Positions 27,949 to 36,899 of a DNA stretch of 64,000 nt are shown here, one piece after another (the stretch's first letter is position 1; each line of letters begins with the position of its first letter). The notes beneath the pieces are model-generated. The model did not search any database and was not told the origin of the DNA. It worked only from the letters and a program-made list of their open reading frames with translations. The stretch covers positions 62,001-126,000 of the forward strand of contig JAWKWB010000008.1 of NCBI GenBank assembly GCA_041397775.1, written 5' to 3'. The translations under genes and the position numbers were made by a program. Source of the DNA: Ga0077555 sp041397775 (GTDB lineage Bacteria > Pseudomonadota > Alphaproteobacteria > Rhizobiales > Hyphomicrobiaceae).

Positions 27949-28881
27949 TCATCGCGCAGAAGCAGCCCCTGACGACAAGCTCTCCGCGTAGCATCCCTGC
28001 TCGATCTCGTAGATCAACGACGGCCGGCTCGGGCTCCAGCCGAGTTCTGTCCTGGCGCGAACGGCACGGACACGGCTGTTCGAACCCATCGTATTCTGCG
28101 TGGGGCCCTCACCCCATTCGCGCGCTGCGTCTTCGAGCGACATCTCCTGGGTTCCGCCCGCGACGCCAAGCGTCCGATTGATCGCCTCACAGATCTCTTT
28201 CATCGAATTCTCGCCGTTCTCCGCGAAGTAGAACGCGCCTGCCGGAGCGGCGTCGAGGGCCAGTCGGTAGAGGTCGACGAGATCGGCGATATGGACGTTC
28301 GCCCAGATATTTTCACCCGGCCCGTAGTGCTTGGCGACGCCGGCCTTCCTGGCGAGCGCGATCAGCCACGGCACCTGGATGCTGTGCCTGGCTGGGCCAG
28401 TTCCCAGGCCATAGATGAGGCTCGGACAGATGATGACGGAGCGCACGCTGCGCTCCGCAAAGCCCAGGATGCGCGCGTTGAGCGCAATGCGGGCAGCACG
28501 CCCGCTCGATGCCTTCAGCGGTGTCGCTTCGTCGAACACGTCGTCGACGCGATGCCCTGCCGCCTGGGTGCCGACGATGCTCGAGCCGCTGGTATGCATG
28601 AAGGCCTTGCCGGTTCCGACAAGGCTTTCGAGCATGGCCAGCGCCGATGCTTCATGATCCGAGCTCGCTGCGTTGACGACGACATCCGCGCTCCCGGCCG
28701 CATGGCGCAGGATGTCTAGGTCGTCCAGCGACCCGAGCACAGGGGCGACCCCAAGGGCACGCACCTGCTCCGCGCTCCGCTCCGAGCGGACGAGACCCGA
28801 CACCTCATGACCCGAAGCGACCATTGCGGCGGCGACCGACCCGCCGATGTATCCCGATGCTCCCGTGCAGAAGATCCGCAT
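27949..28881 (-). CDS. NAD-dependent epimerase/dehydratase family protein
   Basis: 310 residues, extended short-chain dehydrogenase fold. The NAD(P)-binding loop is CTGASGYIGGSVAAAM at residues 4-19, followed by VVVNAASSDHEASALAM and a Ser in HTSGSSIVG. The normal YxxxK pair is not evident: the region after ARIALNARILGFAERS lacks a clear Tyr-x3-Lys. The protein may thus be an atypical member or a reductase using other residues. IICPSLIYGLGTGPA is the usual family strand. It is convergent with the selenoprotein gene and followed on the far side by a dehydrogenase on the same strand (gap 36 bp). Confidence 0.85.
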   Translation of the reverse strand: MRIFCTGASGYIGGSVAAAMVASGHEVSGLVRSERSAEQVRALGVAPVLGSLDDLDILRHAAGSADVVVNAASSDHEASALAMLESLVGTGKAFMHTSGSSIVGTQAAGHRVDDVFDEATPLKASSGRAARIALNARILGFAERSVRSVIICPSLIYGLGTGPARHSIQVPWLIALARKAGVAKHYGPGENIWANVHIADLVDLYRLALDAAPAGAFYFAENGENSMKEICEAINRTLGVAGGTQEMSLEDAAREWGEGPTQNTMGSNSRVRAVRARTELGWSPSRPSLIYEIEQGCYAESLSSGAASAR

Positions 28882-28917
28882 GTAGGCCCTCCGTGTTCTG
28901 CCGCGATATATCGCCAA

Positions 28918-29796
28918 TCACTGCTTTCGCGTGCCATCCTCGATGATCTGCACGATCCGTGAAAGATCCTGCGGCGCCCGCCCCTGGTAGATACCGTGCT
29001 TGAGGACGAGGCGGACCGCCTGGCAAACCCACATCGGAACGCCGAGTTCTTCGCCCTGCTCGATGGCCAGATCGACATCCTTCATGATGATTTCGATCGT
29101 TGCGCCGAAGTCGAACGTCCCGGGGAGAACCGCCTGCGGGAACAGGTGCATCGTCGCGAAATTGCGCCCCGTGCCGTTATTCAGGATCTGCAGCATGGCG
29201 TCCGGTGGTATGCCGGCCTTGCCGGACATCGTCATGGCTTCCGACGTTGCAACGAAAGCGACGGCGCACAGCATGTTGTTCGTAAGCTTCATGACCTGGG
29301 CCGCGCCGGGTGCGTCGCCGGCAACCACCACCGTCGGGCCCCACGCTCGAAACACCGGCATCAGCCGACCCACCTCGGCAGCATCGCCCGACACCATGAC
29401 AGCCAGCGTGCCGGCCTTGGCACCCGCAGGACCGCCGCTGATCGGCGCATCGATCACCTTGACGCCGGTGGCCGCGCACTGCTCCGCGATTTCGCGCACG
29501 AACGGCGAGCCGACGGTACAGGTGTTGACGAGCGTCTTCATCGCCTTGCCGGCGAGCAAGCCGTCGGGACCTTCGAGGACACGCCGAAAGATCGCCAGCG
29601 TCGGCAGTGAGATCGCGACCGTGTCGCAGTTATCCGCCAGTTCGCGTGGCGAACGCGCGCGCCGCGCCTGCCGTTCGACCAGAGGACGCATCGCCTCGTC
29701 ACGAACGTCGTAGATCCACAACTCGTGCCCCGCATCGAGCAGCTTGCCGGCCATAGGCTGGCCCATGTTGCCGACGCCGAGATAGCCAATACGCAT
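28918..29796 (-). CDS. 3-hydroxyisobutyrate dehydrogenase-family oxidoreductase
   Basis: 292 residues, beta-hydroxyacid dehydrogenase family (HIBADH, tartronate semialdehyde reductase, GLYR). N-terminal Rossmann motif IGYLGVGNMGQPMAGKLLDA; substrate-binding segment DAPISGGPAGAKAGTLAVMV; catalytic Lys in QVMKLTNNMLCA. It acts on a short beta-hydroxy acid with NAD(P); which one cannot be told. Upstream of and probably cotranscribed with the epimerase gene (36-bp gap), and 122 bp after a GMC oxidoreductase in the same direction, it looks like part of a catabolic transcript. Confidence 0.9.
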   Translation of the reverse strand: MRIGYLGVGNMGQPMAGKLLDAGHELWIYDVRDEAMRPLVERQARRARSPRELADNCDTVAISLPTLAIFRRVLEGPDGLLAGKAMKTLVNTCTVGSPFVREIAEQCAATGVKVIDAPISGGPAGAKAGTLAVMVSGDAAEVGRLMPVFRAWGPTVVVAGDAPGAAQVMKLTNNMLCAVAFVATSEAMTMSGKAGIPPDAMLQILNNGTGRNFATMHLFPQAVLPGTFDFGATIEIIMKDVDLAIEQGEELGVPMWVCQAVRLVLKHGIYQGRAPQDLSRIVQIIEDGTRKQ

Positions 29797-29918
29797 TCGA
29801 GAGCCTCATGATTGGTTTGAAGGGTCGATATGCCAGATGAAGGCGCCGTCGCACCCGCCTGCTGCGGTGCCCCGCCACATGCCGCCACTGCGCATGCCCG
29901 CGCCTTCTGCGGCCCAAT

Positions 29919-31580
29919 TCAGGCGACCGTCTCCTCTGCCACGATGATCGGCTCGAGGGCCGGCTTGCCGAGCACCAGGTCCGCCCCCTTCTCGGCGATC
30001 ATCATGGTTGCCGCATTGAGATTGGCCGAAAGCATCGCCGGCATGATCGAAGCATCGATCACCCGCAACCCCTCCATGCCACGCACGCGCAACTGGTCGT
30101 CGACAACGGCGGTGGCATCCGACGCCGGCCCCATGCGGCAGGTGCCCATCACGTGGAACGTGGAGTTGCCCCACTTGCGGGCCGCTTCCAGCATCTCGTC
30201 GTCGGTCTGGGCCTCCTCGCCGGGATAGTTCTCGCTGACCACGTAGCGCTGCATCGCCCGTGTGTGGATGAGCTGGCGCGCGAGCCGCATGGCGGCGATG
30301 GTGGTGCGCTGGTCACCTTCTTCGGCGAGGTAGTTGGGCTGGATGATGGGCCGGTCGAAGGGATCGGCCGATCGCGCGCGCACCCACCCCTTGCTCTGCG
30401 GGCGGTGCTGCCAGGCAGCGATCGTGAAGCCGGGATGATCGGAGAACTCGCGCAGCGGGCCGTTCGGTCCCTTTGCGTAGCTCGCCGGCACGAAGAGGAA
30501 CTGGATGTCGTTGCTCTTGGCGGCCGGGTCCGAATGCCAGAAGCCGTAGACGAAGCTCGGCGTGAGGCCGACGATACTCTTCGCGCCGACCAGGTATTTC
30601 GCGATCTCTCCGACGAGCTTCACCCCGCGCGAGCGCTCGTTGATGCTTTCCACCCCTTGCACGCGAACGCTGAAGCGCGGCGCATAATGGTCTCGCAGGT
30701 TCTCGCCGACGCCGGGCAGGTCGTGCGCCACCGCGATGCCCAGCGACGCGAGCAATGCGGCCGGCCCGATGCCGGACTGTTGCAGGAGGATCGGCGAATT
30801 GATGGTGCCGCCGGAGACGATCACCTCGCGCCGCGCGCGCACCTCCACCGGCGCCCCGCCACGCCCGCCTTTCAGATAGCGCACGCCGATGGCGCGCTTG
30901 CCGTCGAGCAGCAGCCCGGTCGCATGCGCATGGGTGCGCACGACGAGGTTCGGGCGCTTCTTGGCTGGATTGAGGAAAGCTCGCGCCGTAGAAACGCGGC
31001 GGCCGCGATAGGTCGTGCGCTGCACGTAGGAGATGCCCTCCTGGCGCTCGCCGTTGTAGTCGCGATTATGCGGAATGCCGATCTCCTGCGCCCCCTCGAT
31101 GAAGGCATCGGCCAGGGGATGGCGGTAGTCGAAGTCGGTCACCTGCAGCTGCCCGGAGCGCCCGCGGAAGGTATCGTCGCCGGGGCCGATCCGCTGCTCA
31201 CAGCGCTTGAAGTAGGGCAGCACGTCGAAATAGCCCCAGCCGCGATTGCCCTGCTGCGCCCAGCTGTCGAAATCCATGCGCTGGCCACGGTTGTAGATGT
31301 GGCCGTTGATGGAACTCGAGCCGCCGAGCGTCTTGCCCCGCGGCACCGCAACGGCACGCCCGCCGATGCCCGGGCCAGGCTCGGACTCGTAGAGCCAATT
31401 GACGGACGGGTTCGTCAACGTCTTGAGGAAGCCGGCGGGAATGTGGATGAAGGGGTGCCAGTCGGTCGGGCCCGCCTCCAGCAGGCAGACGCTATGGCGT
31501 CCGTCGGCGGTGAGCCGGTTGGCCAGGATGCAGCCGGCCGAACCGGCGCCGACGATGATGTAGTCGAAGGTATCCGTCAT
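29919..31580 (-). CDS. GMC oxidoreductase, choline-dehydrogenase-like
   Basis: 553-residue FAD enzyme that oxidises an alcohol. FAD-binding N-terminus: DYIIVGAGSAGCILANRL. GMC signature 1: VPRGKTLGGSSSINGHIY; signature 2: VIVSGGTINSPILLQQSG. The C-terminal active-site region has FHVMGTCRMGPASDA and, for the catalytic pair, NLNAATMMIAEKGADL, with Asn in the second position as in choline dehydrogenase-like enzymes. The substrate is unknown. The two hairpin elements at 31611-31779 lie just upstream, between this gene and the other GMC gene on the plus strand. Confidence 0.93.
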   Translation of the reverse strand: MTDTFDYIIVGAGSAGCILANRLTADGRHSVCLLEAGPTDWHPFIHIPAGFLKTLTNPSVNWLYESEPGPGIGGRAVAVPRGKTLGGSSSINGHIYNRGQRMDFDSWAQQGNRGWGYFDVLPYFKRCEQRIGPGDDTFRGRSGQLQVTDFDYRHPLADAFIEGAQEIGIPHNRDYNGERQEGISYVQRTTYRGRRVSTARAFLNPAKKRPNLVVRTHAHATGLLLDGKRAIGVRYLKGGRGGAPVEVRARREVIVSGGTINSPILLQQSGIGPAALLASLGIAVAHDLPGVGENLRDHYAPRFSVRVQGVESINERSRGVKLVGEIAKYLVGAKSIVGLTPSFVYGFWHSDPAAKSNDIQFLFVPASYAKGPNGPLREFSDHPGFTIAAWQHRPQSKGWVRARSADPFDRPIIQPNYLAEEGDQRTTIAAMRLARQLIHTRAMQRYVVSENYPGEEAQTDDEMLEAARKWGNSTFHVMGTCRMGPASDATAVVDDQLRVRGMEGLRVIDASIMPAMLSANLNAATMMIAEKGADLVLGKPALEPIIVAEETVA

Positions 31581-31610
31581 GATGCAACGCCAGCGCAGAT
31601 TGCGCTGCCC

Positions 31611-31687
31611 CTAGTGTTCCGGCTCCGACACTTGGTTCCCCGTGCGTCAACCTCTGGACCAAGTGTCGGAGCCAGAAGGAACATTAG
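31611..31687. repeat. Long hairpin element, copy 1
   Basis: Outer stem CTAGTGTTCC (31611-31620) pairs with GGAACATTAG (31678-31687). Inner stem GGCTCCGACACTTGGT (31621-31636) pairs with ACCAAGTGTCGGAGCC (31658-31673). There is a 4-nt bulge AGAA on the 3' side and a 21-nt loop. It starts and ends with CTAG/TTAG. It lies 30 bp from the GMC gene start. Confidence 0.9.
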
Positions 31688-31700
31688 CAACCATATGATT

Positions 31701-31779
31701 CTAGTGTAGCTTTTGCATCTGACGTTTGGTCATGGTTCCAGCCGCGAGTGGGTACCAAACGTCAGATGCGCTACACTAG
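31701..31779. repeat. Long hairpin element, copy 2, opposite orientation
   Basis: Outer stem CTAGTGTAGC (31701-31710) pairs with GCTACACTAG (31770-31779). Inner stem GCATCTGACGTTTGGT (31715-31730) pairs with ACCAAACGTCAGATGC (31754-31769). A 4-nt bulge TTTT lies on the 5' side, with a 23-nt loop. Layout matches copy 1 read in reverse; many paired positions differ yet still pair. Confidence 0.9.
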
Positions 31780-32239
31780 CTTCGCGTGTGAATGCCGCAT
31801 GCTCGCGCACCCGGCCGCCGAAATCCAGCGCCCTGGTGCCGGCATTTGCTTCTCCTCGCAACGCGCCCCACGGCAGAGGCCGAGCCGACAAGCGCCATCG
31901 ACGCCGTGATTTCGGGTCGTTCTCGCCTTGGCACCTGGCGGCGCATCCAGCCTCGAGGCGGCACCAGACGCCGGGCGCGCGATATGAGCGCGCGTCGCGA
32001 CCCGAATGTGCAGGCGCACGCCGGCCACTCGTCCGAGGGCAGAGTTCTCTGCCTTTTTCGTCCAGGTCTGCTATCAAGGGCATCGCCTGATACGGGGGCG
32101 GGATGAATTGGTGCGGGCGAGCCTGACACAGGCGACGCCTTGTCTCCCGGCGTTCGTCCTCGAGATCGGCGTGCAGCGGAGCGTCCGCCCGCGATCTGGA
32201 GACCTGCCCCGGATAGCGTGACGTGAATGGAGCGCCTTT
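31780..32239. other. Gene-free stretch before the second GMC gene
   Basis: 460 bp. Open frames here are Arg/Pro/Ala-rich without domains and overlap on both strands. I see no recognisable gene, tRNA or clear promoter. It may hold the promoter of the gene at 32240. Confidence 0.5.
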
Positions 32240-33838
32240 ATGAAGCCAGCCGTCGATATTCTCATCATTGGCGCGGGAGCCGCGGGCGGCGCCGTCGCCT
32301 GGAGCCTCGCCGAGACGAAGATGCGCATCGTCTGCCTCGAGCAGGGCGACTGGACGAAATCGACGGATTTTCCAAGTAACGGCCGAGACTGGGAAGCGCG
32401 CCTGTCGGCCGACTATGCGATCAATCCCAATCGTCGTGCCGGCGTCGCCGACTACCCGATCAACGAGGACGCCTCGCCCATCAAGATCGCCAACTTCAAC
32501 GGCGTCGGCGGAGGCACGATCTTCTATGCCGGACACTTTCCCCGCCTGCATCCCTCGGATTTCCGGGTGAAGTCCCTCGACGGCGTGGCCGACGACTGGC
32601 CCATCGACTATGCGACGCTCGAGCCCTACTTCGCGACCAACGATCGCATGATGGGCATCGCCTCCCTCGCCGGCGATCCCGCCTATCCTCCCAAGGACGC
32701 CGTGCTGCCGCCCTTGCCCATCGGCAAGACGGGCGAGCGCCTCGGGCAGGCCATGAACACGCTCGGCTGGCACTGGTGGCCGTCGGACAGCGCCATGGCC
32801 TCGGTCGACTACGAGGGGCGCGCACGCTGCATCAATATCGGCCAGTGCATGAGCGGCTGCGCGCAGGGCGCCAAGGCTTCCACCGACTTGACCTACTGGC
32901 AGCCCGCCATCCGCGACCGCGTCGAGTTGCGCACCCGCTGTCGCGTCAGCCGCATTGCCACCAACGACGACGGCATGGCCAGTGGCGCCTGGTATTTCGA
33001 TGCCGATGGCGTCGAGCACTTCCAGCCGGCCGAAGTGGTGATCATCGCCTGCAACGGCATCGGCACGCCGCGCCTGCTGCTCAACTCCGCCTCCGAGCGC
33101 TTTCCGAACGGCCTCGCCAATTCCAGCGGCCTCGTCGGACGCAACCTCATGTTCCACCCCTATGCCCTCATCCAGGGCTACTTCGATGAAGCGCTCGATG
33201 GCTTTCGCGGCTCACGCTCCATGACCTGGAGCCATCAGTTCTATGAAACGGACCCCGCGCGCGATTTCGTGCGCGGCTACATCTATCAGTTCATTCGCGG
33301 CGTAGGGCCGGCCAGCGCAGCCCTCGCCGGCGCCTTCGACAAGCAGATCCCATGGGGAGACGGCCATCACGCCGCCTTCCGCCGGTTGTTCGATCACAGC
33401 GCTGGCATGGTGGCGATCTGCGAGGACCTGCCGGAGGAGCACAACACGGTCACCCTCGATCCCGTGCTCAAGGACGGCAACGGCATTCCCGCGCCCAAGA
33501 TCACCTATACGTTGAGCGAAAACAGCCGCCGCATGCTCGACCACGCGGTCGCACGGGGGAGCGAAATCCTCACGACGGCCGGCGCACGCGAGATCACGTC
33601 GCGCGCGCCGCTGGCGCACGCGGGATGGCACCTGATGGGCACGGCGCGGATGGGCGGCGATCCCAAGCGCTCGGTGGTCAACGCCTGGGGGCGATCTCAC
33701 GACGTACGCAACCTGTTCGTCGTCGACGGCAGCCTGTTCGTCACCTCCGGTGGCGTGAACCCCACGTCCACCATCCAGGCGCTCGCACTCTATGTCGCCG
33801 ACAACATCAAGTCGCGGCTCGACAGTCTGCTCGATTGA
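32240..33838 (+). CDS. GMC oxidoreductase, gluconate-dehydrogenase large-subunit-like
   Basis: 532-residue FAD-dependent alcohol dehydrogenase. Dinucleotide motif DILIIGAGAAGGAVAWSLAE; GVGGGTIFYAGHFPRLHPSD is the substrate-side signature of the sugar/alcohol dehydrogenase branch; Cys-containing CINIGQCMSGCAQGAKAS is also typical of that branch. Active-site His in GWHLMGTARMGGDP and Asn in SGGVNPTSTIQAL. GGAG lies upstream of the ATG. A small gluconate-2-dehydrogenase-subunit-3-like gene follows after 8 bp. This two-gene arrangement is the usual membrane-bound dehydrogenase, where a third cytochrome subunit passes electrons on; none is seen here. Confidence 0.93.
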   Translation: MKPAVDILIIGAGAAGGAVAWSLAETKMRIVCLEQGDWTKSTDFPSNGRDWEARLSADYAINPNRRAGVADYPINEDASPIKIANFNGVGGGTIFYAGHFPRLHPSDFRVKSLDGVADDWPIDYATLEPYFATNDRMMGIASLAGDPAYPPKDAVLPPLPIGKTGERLGQAMNTLGWHWWPSDSAMASVDYEGRARCINIGQCMSGCAQGAKASTDLTYWQPAIRDRVELRTRCRVSRIATNDDGMASGAWYFDADGVEHFQPAEVVIIACNGIGTPRLLLNSASERFPNGLANSSGLVGRNLMFHPYALIQGYFDEALDGFRGSRSMTWSHQFYETDPARDFVRGYIYQFIRGVGPASAALAGAFDKQIPWGDGHHAAFRRLFDHSAGMVAICEDLPEEHNTVTLDPVLKDGNGIPAPKITYTLSENSRRMLDHAVARGSEILTTAGAREITSRAPLAHAGWHLMGTARMGGDPKRSVVNAWGRSHDVRNLFVVDGSLFVTSGGVNPTSTIQALALYVADNIKSRLDSLLD

Positions 33839-33846
33839 GGATTTGC

Positions 33847-34299
33847 ATGTCAGAGACACCAGCCACCCTGTCCGACGCCGAGCAGCGCGCGCTCCGCAGC
33901 GTCGTCGCTCACATCGTTCCCGCCAGTGCCCAGTACGCAGTACCCGGCGCCGATGACGCGGTCATATTTGCCGATATCGTCGCCTCGCTCGGCCGCGACA
34001 CGCACGCGGTGCGCCAGGCACTGGCGCGCATCGCGGAACTGGCCGGCGGCGAATTCGCCGATCTGTCCGCAGACCGGCAGCAACAGGTCTTGTCCGCCTT
34101 TCGCGACGGCCACGCCGCAGCCGCCGGTGTGCTCTATGCCGTCACCGTGCAGTGCTACTATCGCGACGACCGGGTTCTGGCCAGCATCGGCCTCGAGCCG
34201 CGGGCGCCGTTCCCTAAAGGCTACACCGTCCCGGCGGGCGATCTCTCCCTGCTCGATCCCGTTCGCGCACGCGGCCCCATCTATCGGAATGCGACCTGA
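33847..34299 (+). CDS. Gluconate 2-dehydrogenase subunit 3-like small subunit
   Basis: 150 residues: LSDAEQRALRSVVAHIVPAS opens the typical helical domain, and GGEFADLSADRQQQVLSAFR and LYAVTVQCYYRDDRVLASIG follow, with a C-terminal RARGPIYRN. Such subunits accompany GMC alcohol/sugar dehydrogenases and often carry the export signal. Here no signal peptide is visible, so the complex may be cytoplasmic. It follows the GMC gene after 8 bp with TGAGGA as ribosome site. The next frame begins 11 bp before its end, where the mobile-element-like sequence starts. Confidence 0.82.
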   Translation: MSETPATLSDAEQRALRSVVAHIVPASAQYAVPGADDAVIFADIVASLGRDTHAVRQALARIAELAGGEFADLSADRQQQVLSAFRDGHAAAAGVLYAVTVQCYYRDDRVLASIGLEPRAPFPKGYTVPAGDLSLLDPVRARGPIYRNAT

Positions 34300-35263
34300 A
34301 ACGCCATCGCCGGCCGCGATACCGATCGCCCTGAAGTGGTCCACGGAAACCGGGAAGGCCACGACCGCGTTCCTGTGCGCGGACCTCGCCGTGACGCCGA
34401 TGCTGCGCGACGACCACGCGCACTACATCGACCACTGGCTCAAAATCATGAAGGGCGACAAGAAGGCCATCTTCACCGCTCGCGACGGTGCCCGCAGAGT
34501 TTACAGACAGTACGGTGGCGGGGAAGACCTGCTCGTGTTCATGCACGGTTCCGGTGGTGACTCGCGCCATCTTGCGCGCTTTGCGACGCATTTGGCTGCG
34601 GAGGCCGGCATCCGAATCGTGACGCTTGACATGCGTGGTCGTGGCGAAAAGCCAATTCGACGCGGCGACGTCAATCATGTCGACCAGCAGGAATGGGACA
34701 TCGCCGATCTTGTCAAACCAGTATCAGCGGAAGAGCCCGTTCAACGATTCTTCGTCGGGGAACACTCGATCGGCGGTGGGCTCGCGCTACGCTATGCCTC
34801 CGGGAATGAGATGCTTAAGCCCGATGCTGTCATATTGCTCCCACCGTATGTCAGCCGGAAGTCTCCTTCGTCGCGGCAAGGCTCCGGTGGCTGGGCACAA
34901 CCCCGTGTGTCCCGCTTCGCAGGTATAGAGATGCTTCATCGCGTCGGTATCCATGCATTTGACCAATTGCCTGTTGTAGAATTCGCGGTGTCACCATCGC
35001 GACGCGACGGCTTCGAAACACCACATTACAGCTGGCGACTCTTCAATTCGGTTATTCCCCGTTCTGATTGGCGGGCAGATATCGCCCGTATCTCAGCACC
35101 GATCCTCGTGCTAGGCGCCGAAAAGGACGTCATCCTCCGTTCTGAGGGGTGCGCCGCGGCATTTTATGGAAGCCGGAACACCACTGTAGAAATCGTCCAG
35201 ACATTGGGCATTTCCAGCTTAGTATTTCAGATGAAACGCCGAAGGAAATTGGACGTTGACTGA
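34289..35263 (+). CDS. Chimera: ArdC C-terminal fragment joined to an alpha/beta hydrolase
   Basis: 324 residues. Residues about 10-65 match the C-terminal end of ArdC-type antirestriction proteins: TTAFLCADLAVTP, DDHAHYIDHWLKIMKGDKKA, IFTARDGARRVYRQ. The ArdC N-terminal ssDNA-binding part and the zincin HExxH are missing. The rest is an alpha/beta hydrolase: LLVFMHGSGGDSRHLARFA (oxyanion region), LDMRGRGEKP, FVGEHSIGGGLALRYA (nucleophile elbow GEHSIGGG) and APILVLGAEKDVILR. Third-position GC falls in this part compared with neighbours. The N-terminus is probably an accident of fusion and the C-terminus may be truncated (no clear catalytic His). Expression is uncertain. Confidence 0.6.
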   Translation: MRPETPSPAAIPIALKWSTETGKATTAFLCADLAVTPMLRDDHAHYIDHWLKIMKGDKKAIFTARDGARRVYRQYGGGEDLLVFMHGSGGDSRHLARFATHLAAEAGIRIVTLDMRGRGEKPIRRGDVNHVDQQEWDIADLVKPVSAEEPVQRFFVGEHSIGGGLALRYASGNEMLKPDAVILLPPYVSRKSPSSRQGSGGWAQPRVSRFAGIEMLHRVGIHAFDQLPVVEFAVSPSRRDGFETPHYSWRLFNSVIPRSDWRADIARISAPILVLGAEKDVILRSEGCAAAFYGSRNTTVEIVQTLGISSLVFQMKRRRKLDVD

Positions 35264-35436
35264 AGCAGATGCGCTGACCTGTTTCTTTAGCCAACAGCCC
35301 TGGTGCACGGTCTTCGCCACGTTTCCTGTGTTTTTCAAACCGATGTGTCGTTTCCCCGCATTAATTATCCCGCTCATCTATCCAGTTGTTATTTGTGCGC
35401 CCGCGGAGCGACAGGATTCAGCCCCATTGGCAACCG

Positions 35437-36798
35437 TCAAATCGCGCGCCGGCGTGCTTCGGTACCGCTGCTGGCTTCACGCAAGACCGCCGCAACCTGC
35501 TGCAAGCCTTCCTCGAGGTCGGCCATCGGCGGCCCGCCGAGACACAGACGCAAGCCCGACATCCTGGCTTGCGGTGTCATGACGGCACACGGCGGCGTCA
35601 CCACCACCCCAAGCTCGGCACAGCGCGCCGCGACTGCCTCCGCTGCTGCAAGCGCCATCGGCAGGAACAGATGAAACCCGCGGCCGCGCGGACCGGACTG
35701 CCCGAGCGCTTTCGCCGCTGCGGCCTGACGGCGCTCCCCCTCGTGCCGGATCGAGGCGATCACGTCGCGCGCCGTACCGTCCTCGAGCCACTGCTGCATG
35801 ATCGTGCCCGACAGCGCCGACGACATCGACGCCGTCGCTTCGAGCGCACGCAACGCCGCCGCACGATGCGCCTCGGGCACTACCAGCGCGCCGATCCGCA
35901 ACCCCGGACAAAGCACCTTGGATAATCCCGTCACATGCAGTGTCCGCTCGGGCATCAGCGCCGCCAGTGGCCGCACGCGAGGCACAAGCAACGGCGAATA
36001 GATCTCGTCCTCGACCACTAGAACGTCGTTCTGCCGGCAAACTCGGGCGATCTCGCGCCGACGTTCGAGGCTCTGTGTGCACCCCGTCGGATTGTGCAGG
36101 CTCGGTGTGACATAGACGAACGCATGCCCTCTTACCGCGCGCAACGCCGCGCCGAGCGCCCGCGGCGCCATGCCCTCGTCGTCCATGGCAACGCCGCGGC
36201 AGCGCAGGCCGGTGAGCCCCGCCAACTGCAATGCCCCGGGATAGGTTACCTCTTCTGTCAGCATCGTGGCCCCTGCGCCGACGAGACCGAACGCGATCGC
36301 CAGCGCATGCTGCGCGCCATGCGTGATCAGCACATTCTCTGGATCGAAAGGTGCCGCCCCCGACGACAGCCACGCCGCCAGACACCGACGATGCTCGGGG
36401 CGTCCCGCAGCAGCCTGGTAGGTCGACAAAGTCCGCGCATCGAGACGGCGCGCGACCGTCTCCAGGCTCTTCGCCAGCAGCCGGTCGCTCAGCGCTTCTG
36501 GCGGCACGTTGATGCTGAGATCGATCATCCGCGCCCGCCGCTCCGGAACTCCCGCGACGAACATCCCGCGGCCCCGCACGCTACGCACCAAACCTCGCCG
36601 CTCCAGTGCCAGATACGCCTTCGTGACCGTGCCAGTGCCGATGCCGAGGGCGTAGGCGAGTTCCCGGTGGGCCGGCAGACGCGCGCCCGCCGAGATACGC
36701 CCATCGGCAATGTCGTGCACCAACGCCGCCGTCAGGCGGTCCGAGACCAGTCCTGTCTCGCCGTCGAGGCGGGGCGTCCAAGGTGACTTGAGTTTCAT
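35437..36798 (-). CDS. MocR-type (GntR-HTH plus aminotransferase) regulator
   Basis: 453 residues. N-terminal GntR winged helix: LVHDIADGRISAGARLPAHR and LGIGTGTVTKAYLALERRG. The C-terminal PLP-dependent type I aminotransferase domain has the Schiff-base Lys in VTGLSKVLCPGLRIGAL. MocR proteins sense amino acids, PLP or amines and regulate a nearby gene, usually divergent. Here the LysE-type exporter at 36900 is divergent. I start at the ATG 36796-36798 (MKLKSPW) rather than the ATG at 36828, which lies inside the palindrome at 36818-36839 that looks like its own operator. Confidence 0.9.
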   Translation of the reverse strand: MKLKSPWTPRLDGETGLVSDRLTAALVHDIADGRISAGARLPAHRELAYALGIGTGTVTKAYLALERRGLVRSVRGRGMFVAGVPERRARMIDLSINVPPEALSDRLLAKSLETVARRLDARTLSTYQAAAGRPEHRRCLAAWLSSGAAPFDPENVLITHGAQHALAIAFGLVGAGATMLTEEVTYPGALQLAGLTGLRCRGVAMDDEGMAPRALGAALRAVRGHAFVYVTPSLHNPTGCTQSLERRREIARVCRQNDVLVVEDEIYSPLLVPRVRPLAALMPERTLHVTGLSKVLCPGLRIGALVVPEAHRAAALRALEATASMSSALSGTIMQQWLEDGTARDVIASIRHEGERRQAAAAKALGQSGPRGRGFHLFLPMALAAAEAVAARCAELGVVVTPPCAVMTPQARMSGLRLCLGGPPMADLEEGLQQVAAVLREASSGTEARRRAI

Positions 36799-36817
36799 GC
36801 GCTCTTGACCGTCAACT

Positions 36818-36839
36818 AATAGTGTCATGGGACACTATT
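36818..36839. promoter_or_regulatory. Candidate MocR operator
   Basis: AATAGTGTC and GACACTATT flank ATGG: a perfect 9-bp inverted repeat in the divergent region between the MocR and LysE genes. A half-site AGTGTC recurs at about 36853-36858. Direct or inverted repeats of this kind are typical MocR/GntR targets. Confidence 0.65.
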
Positions 36840-36899
36840 TGTATAGACCATAAAGTGTCGCATTTCATAGCCTGACGGCTCAGCCCTCACGAGCTCGCC

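Noticed and set aside
35256..35582. Short plus-strand frame after the hydrolase chimera
   Set aside because: It runs antisense into the MocR gene, has no ribosome site and no recognisable features.
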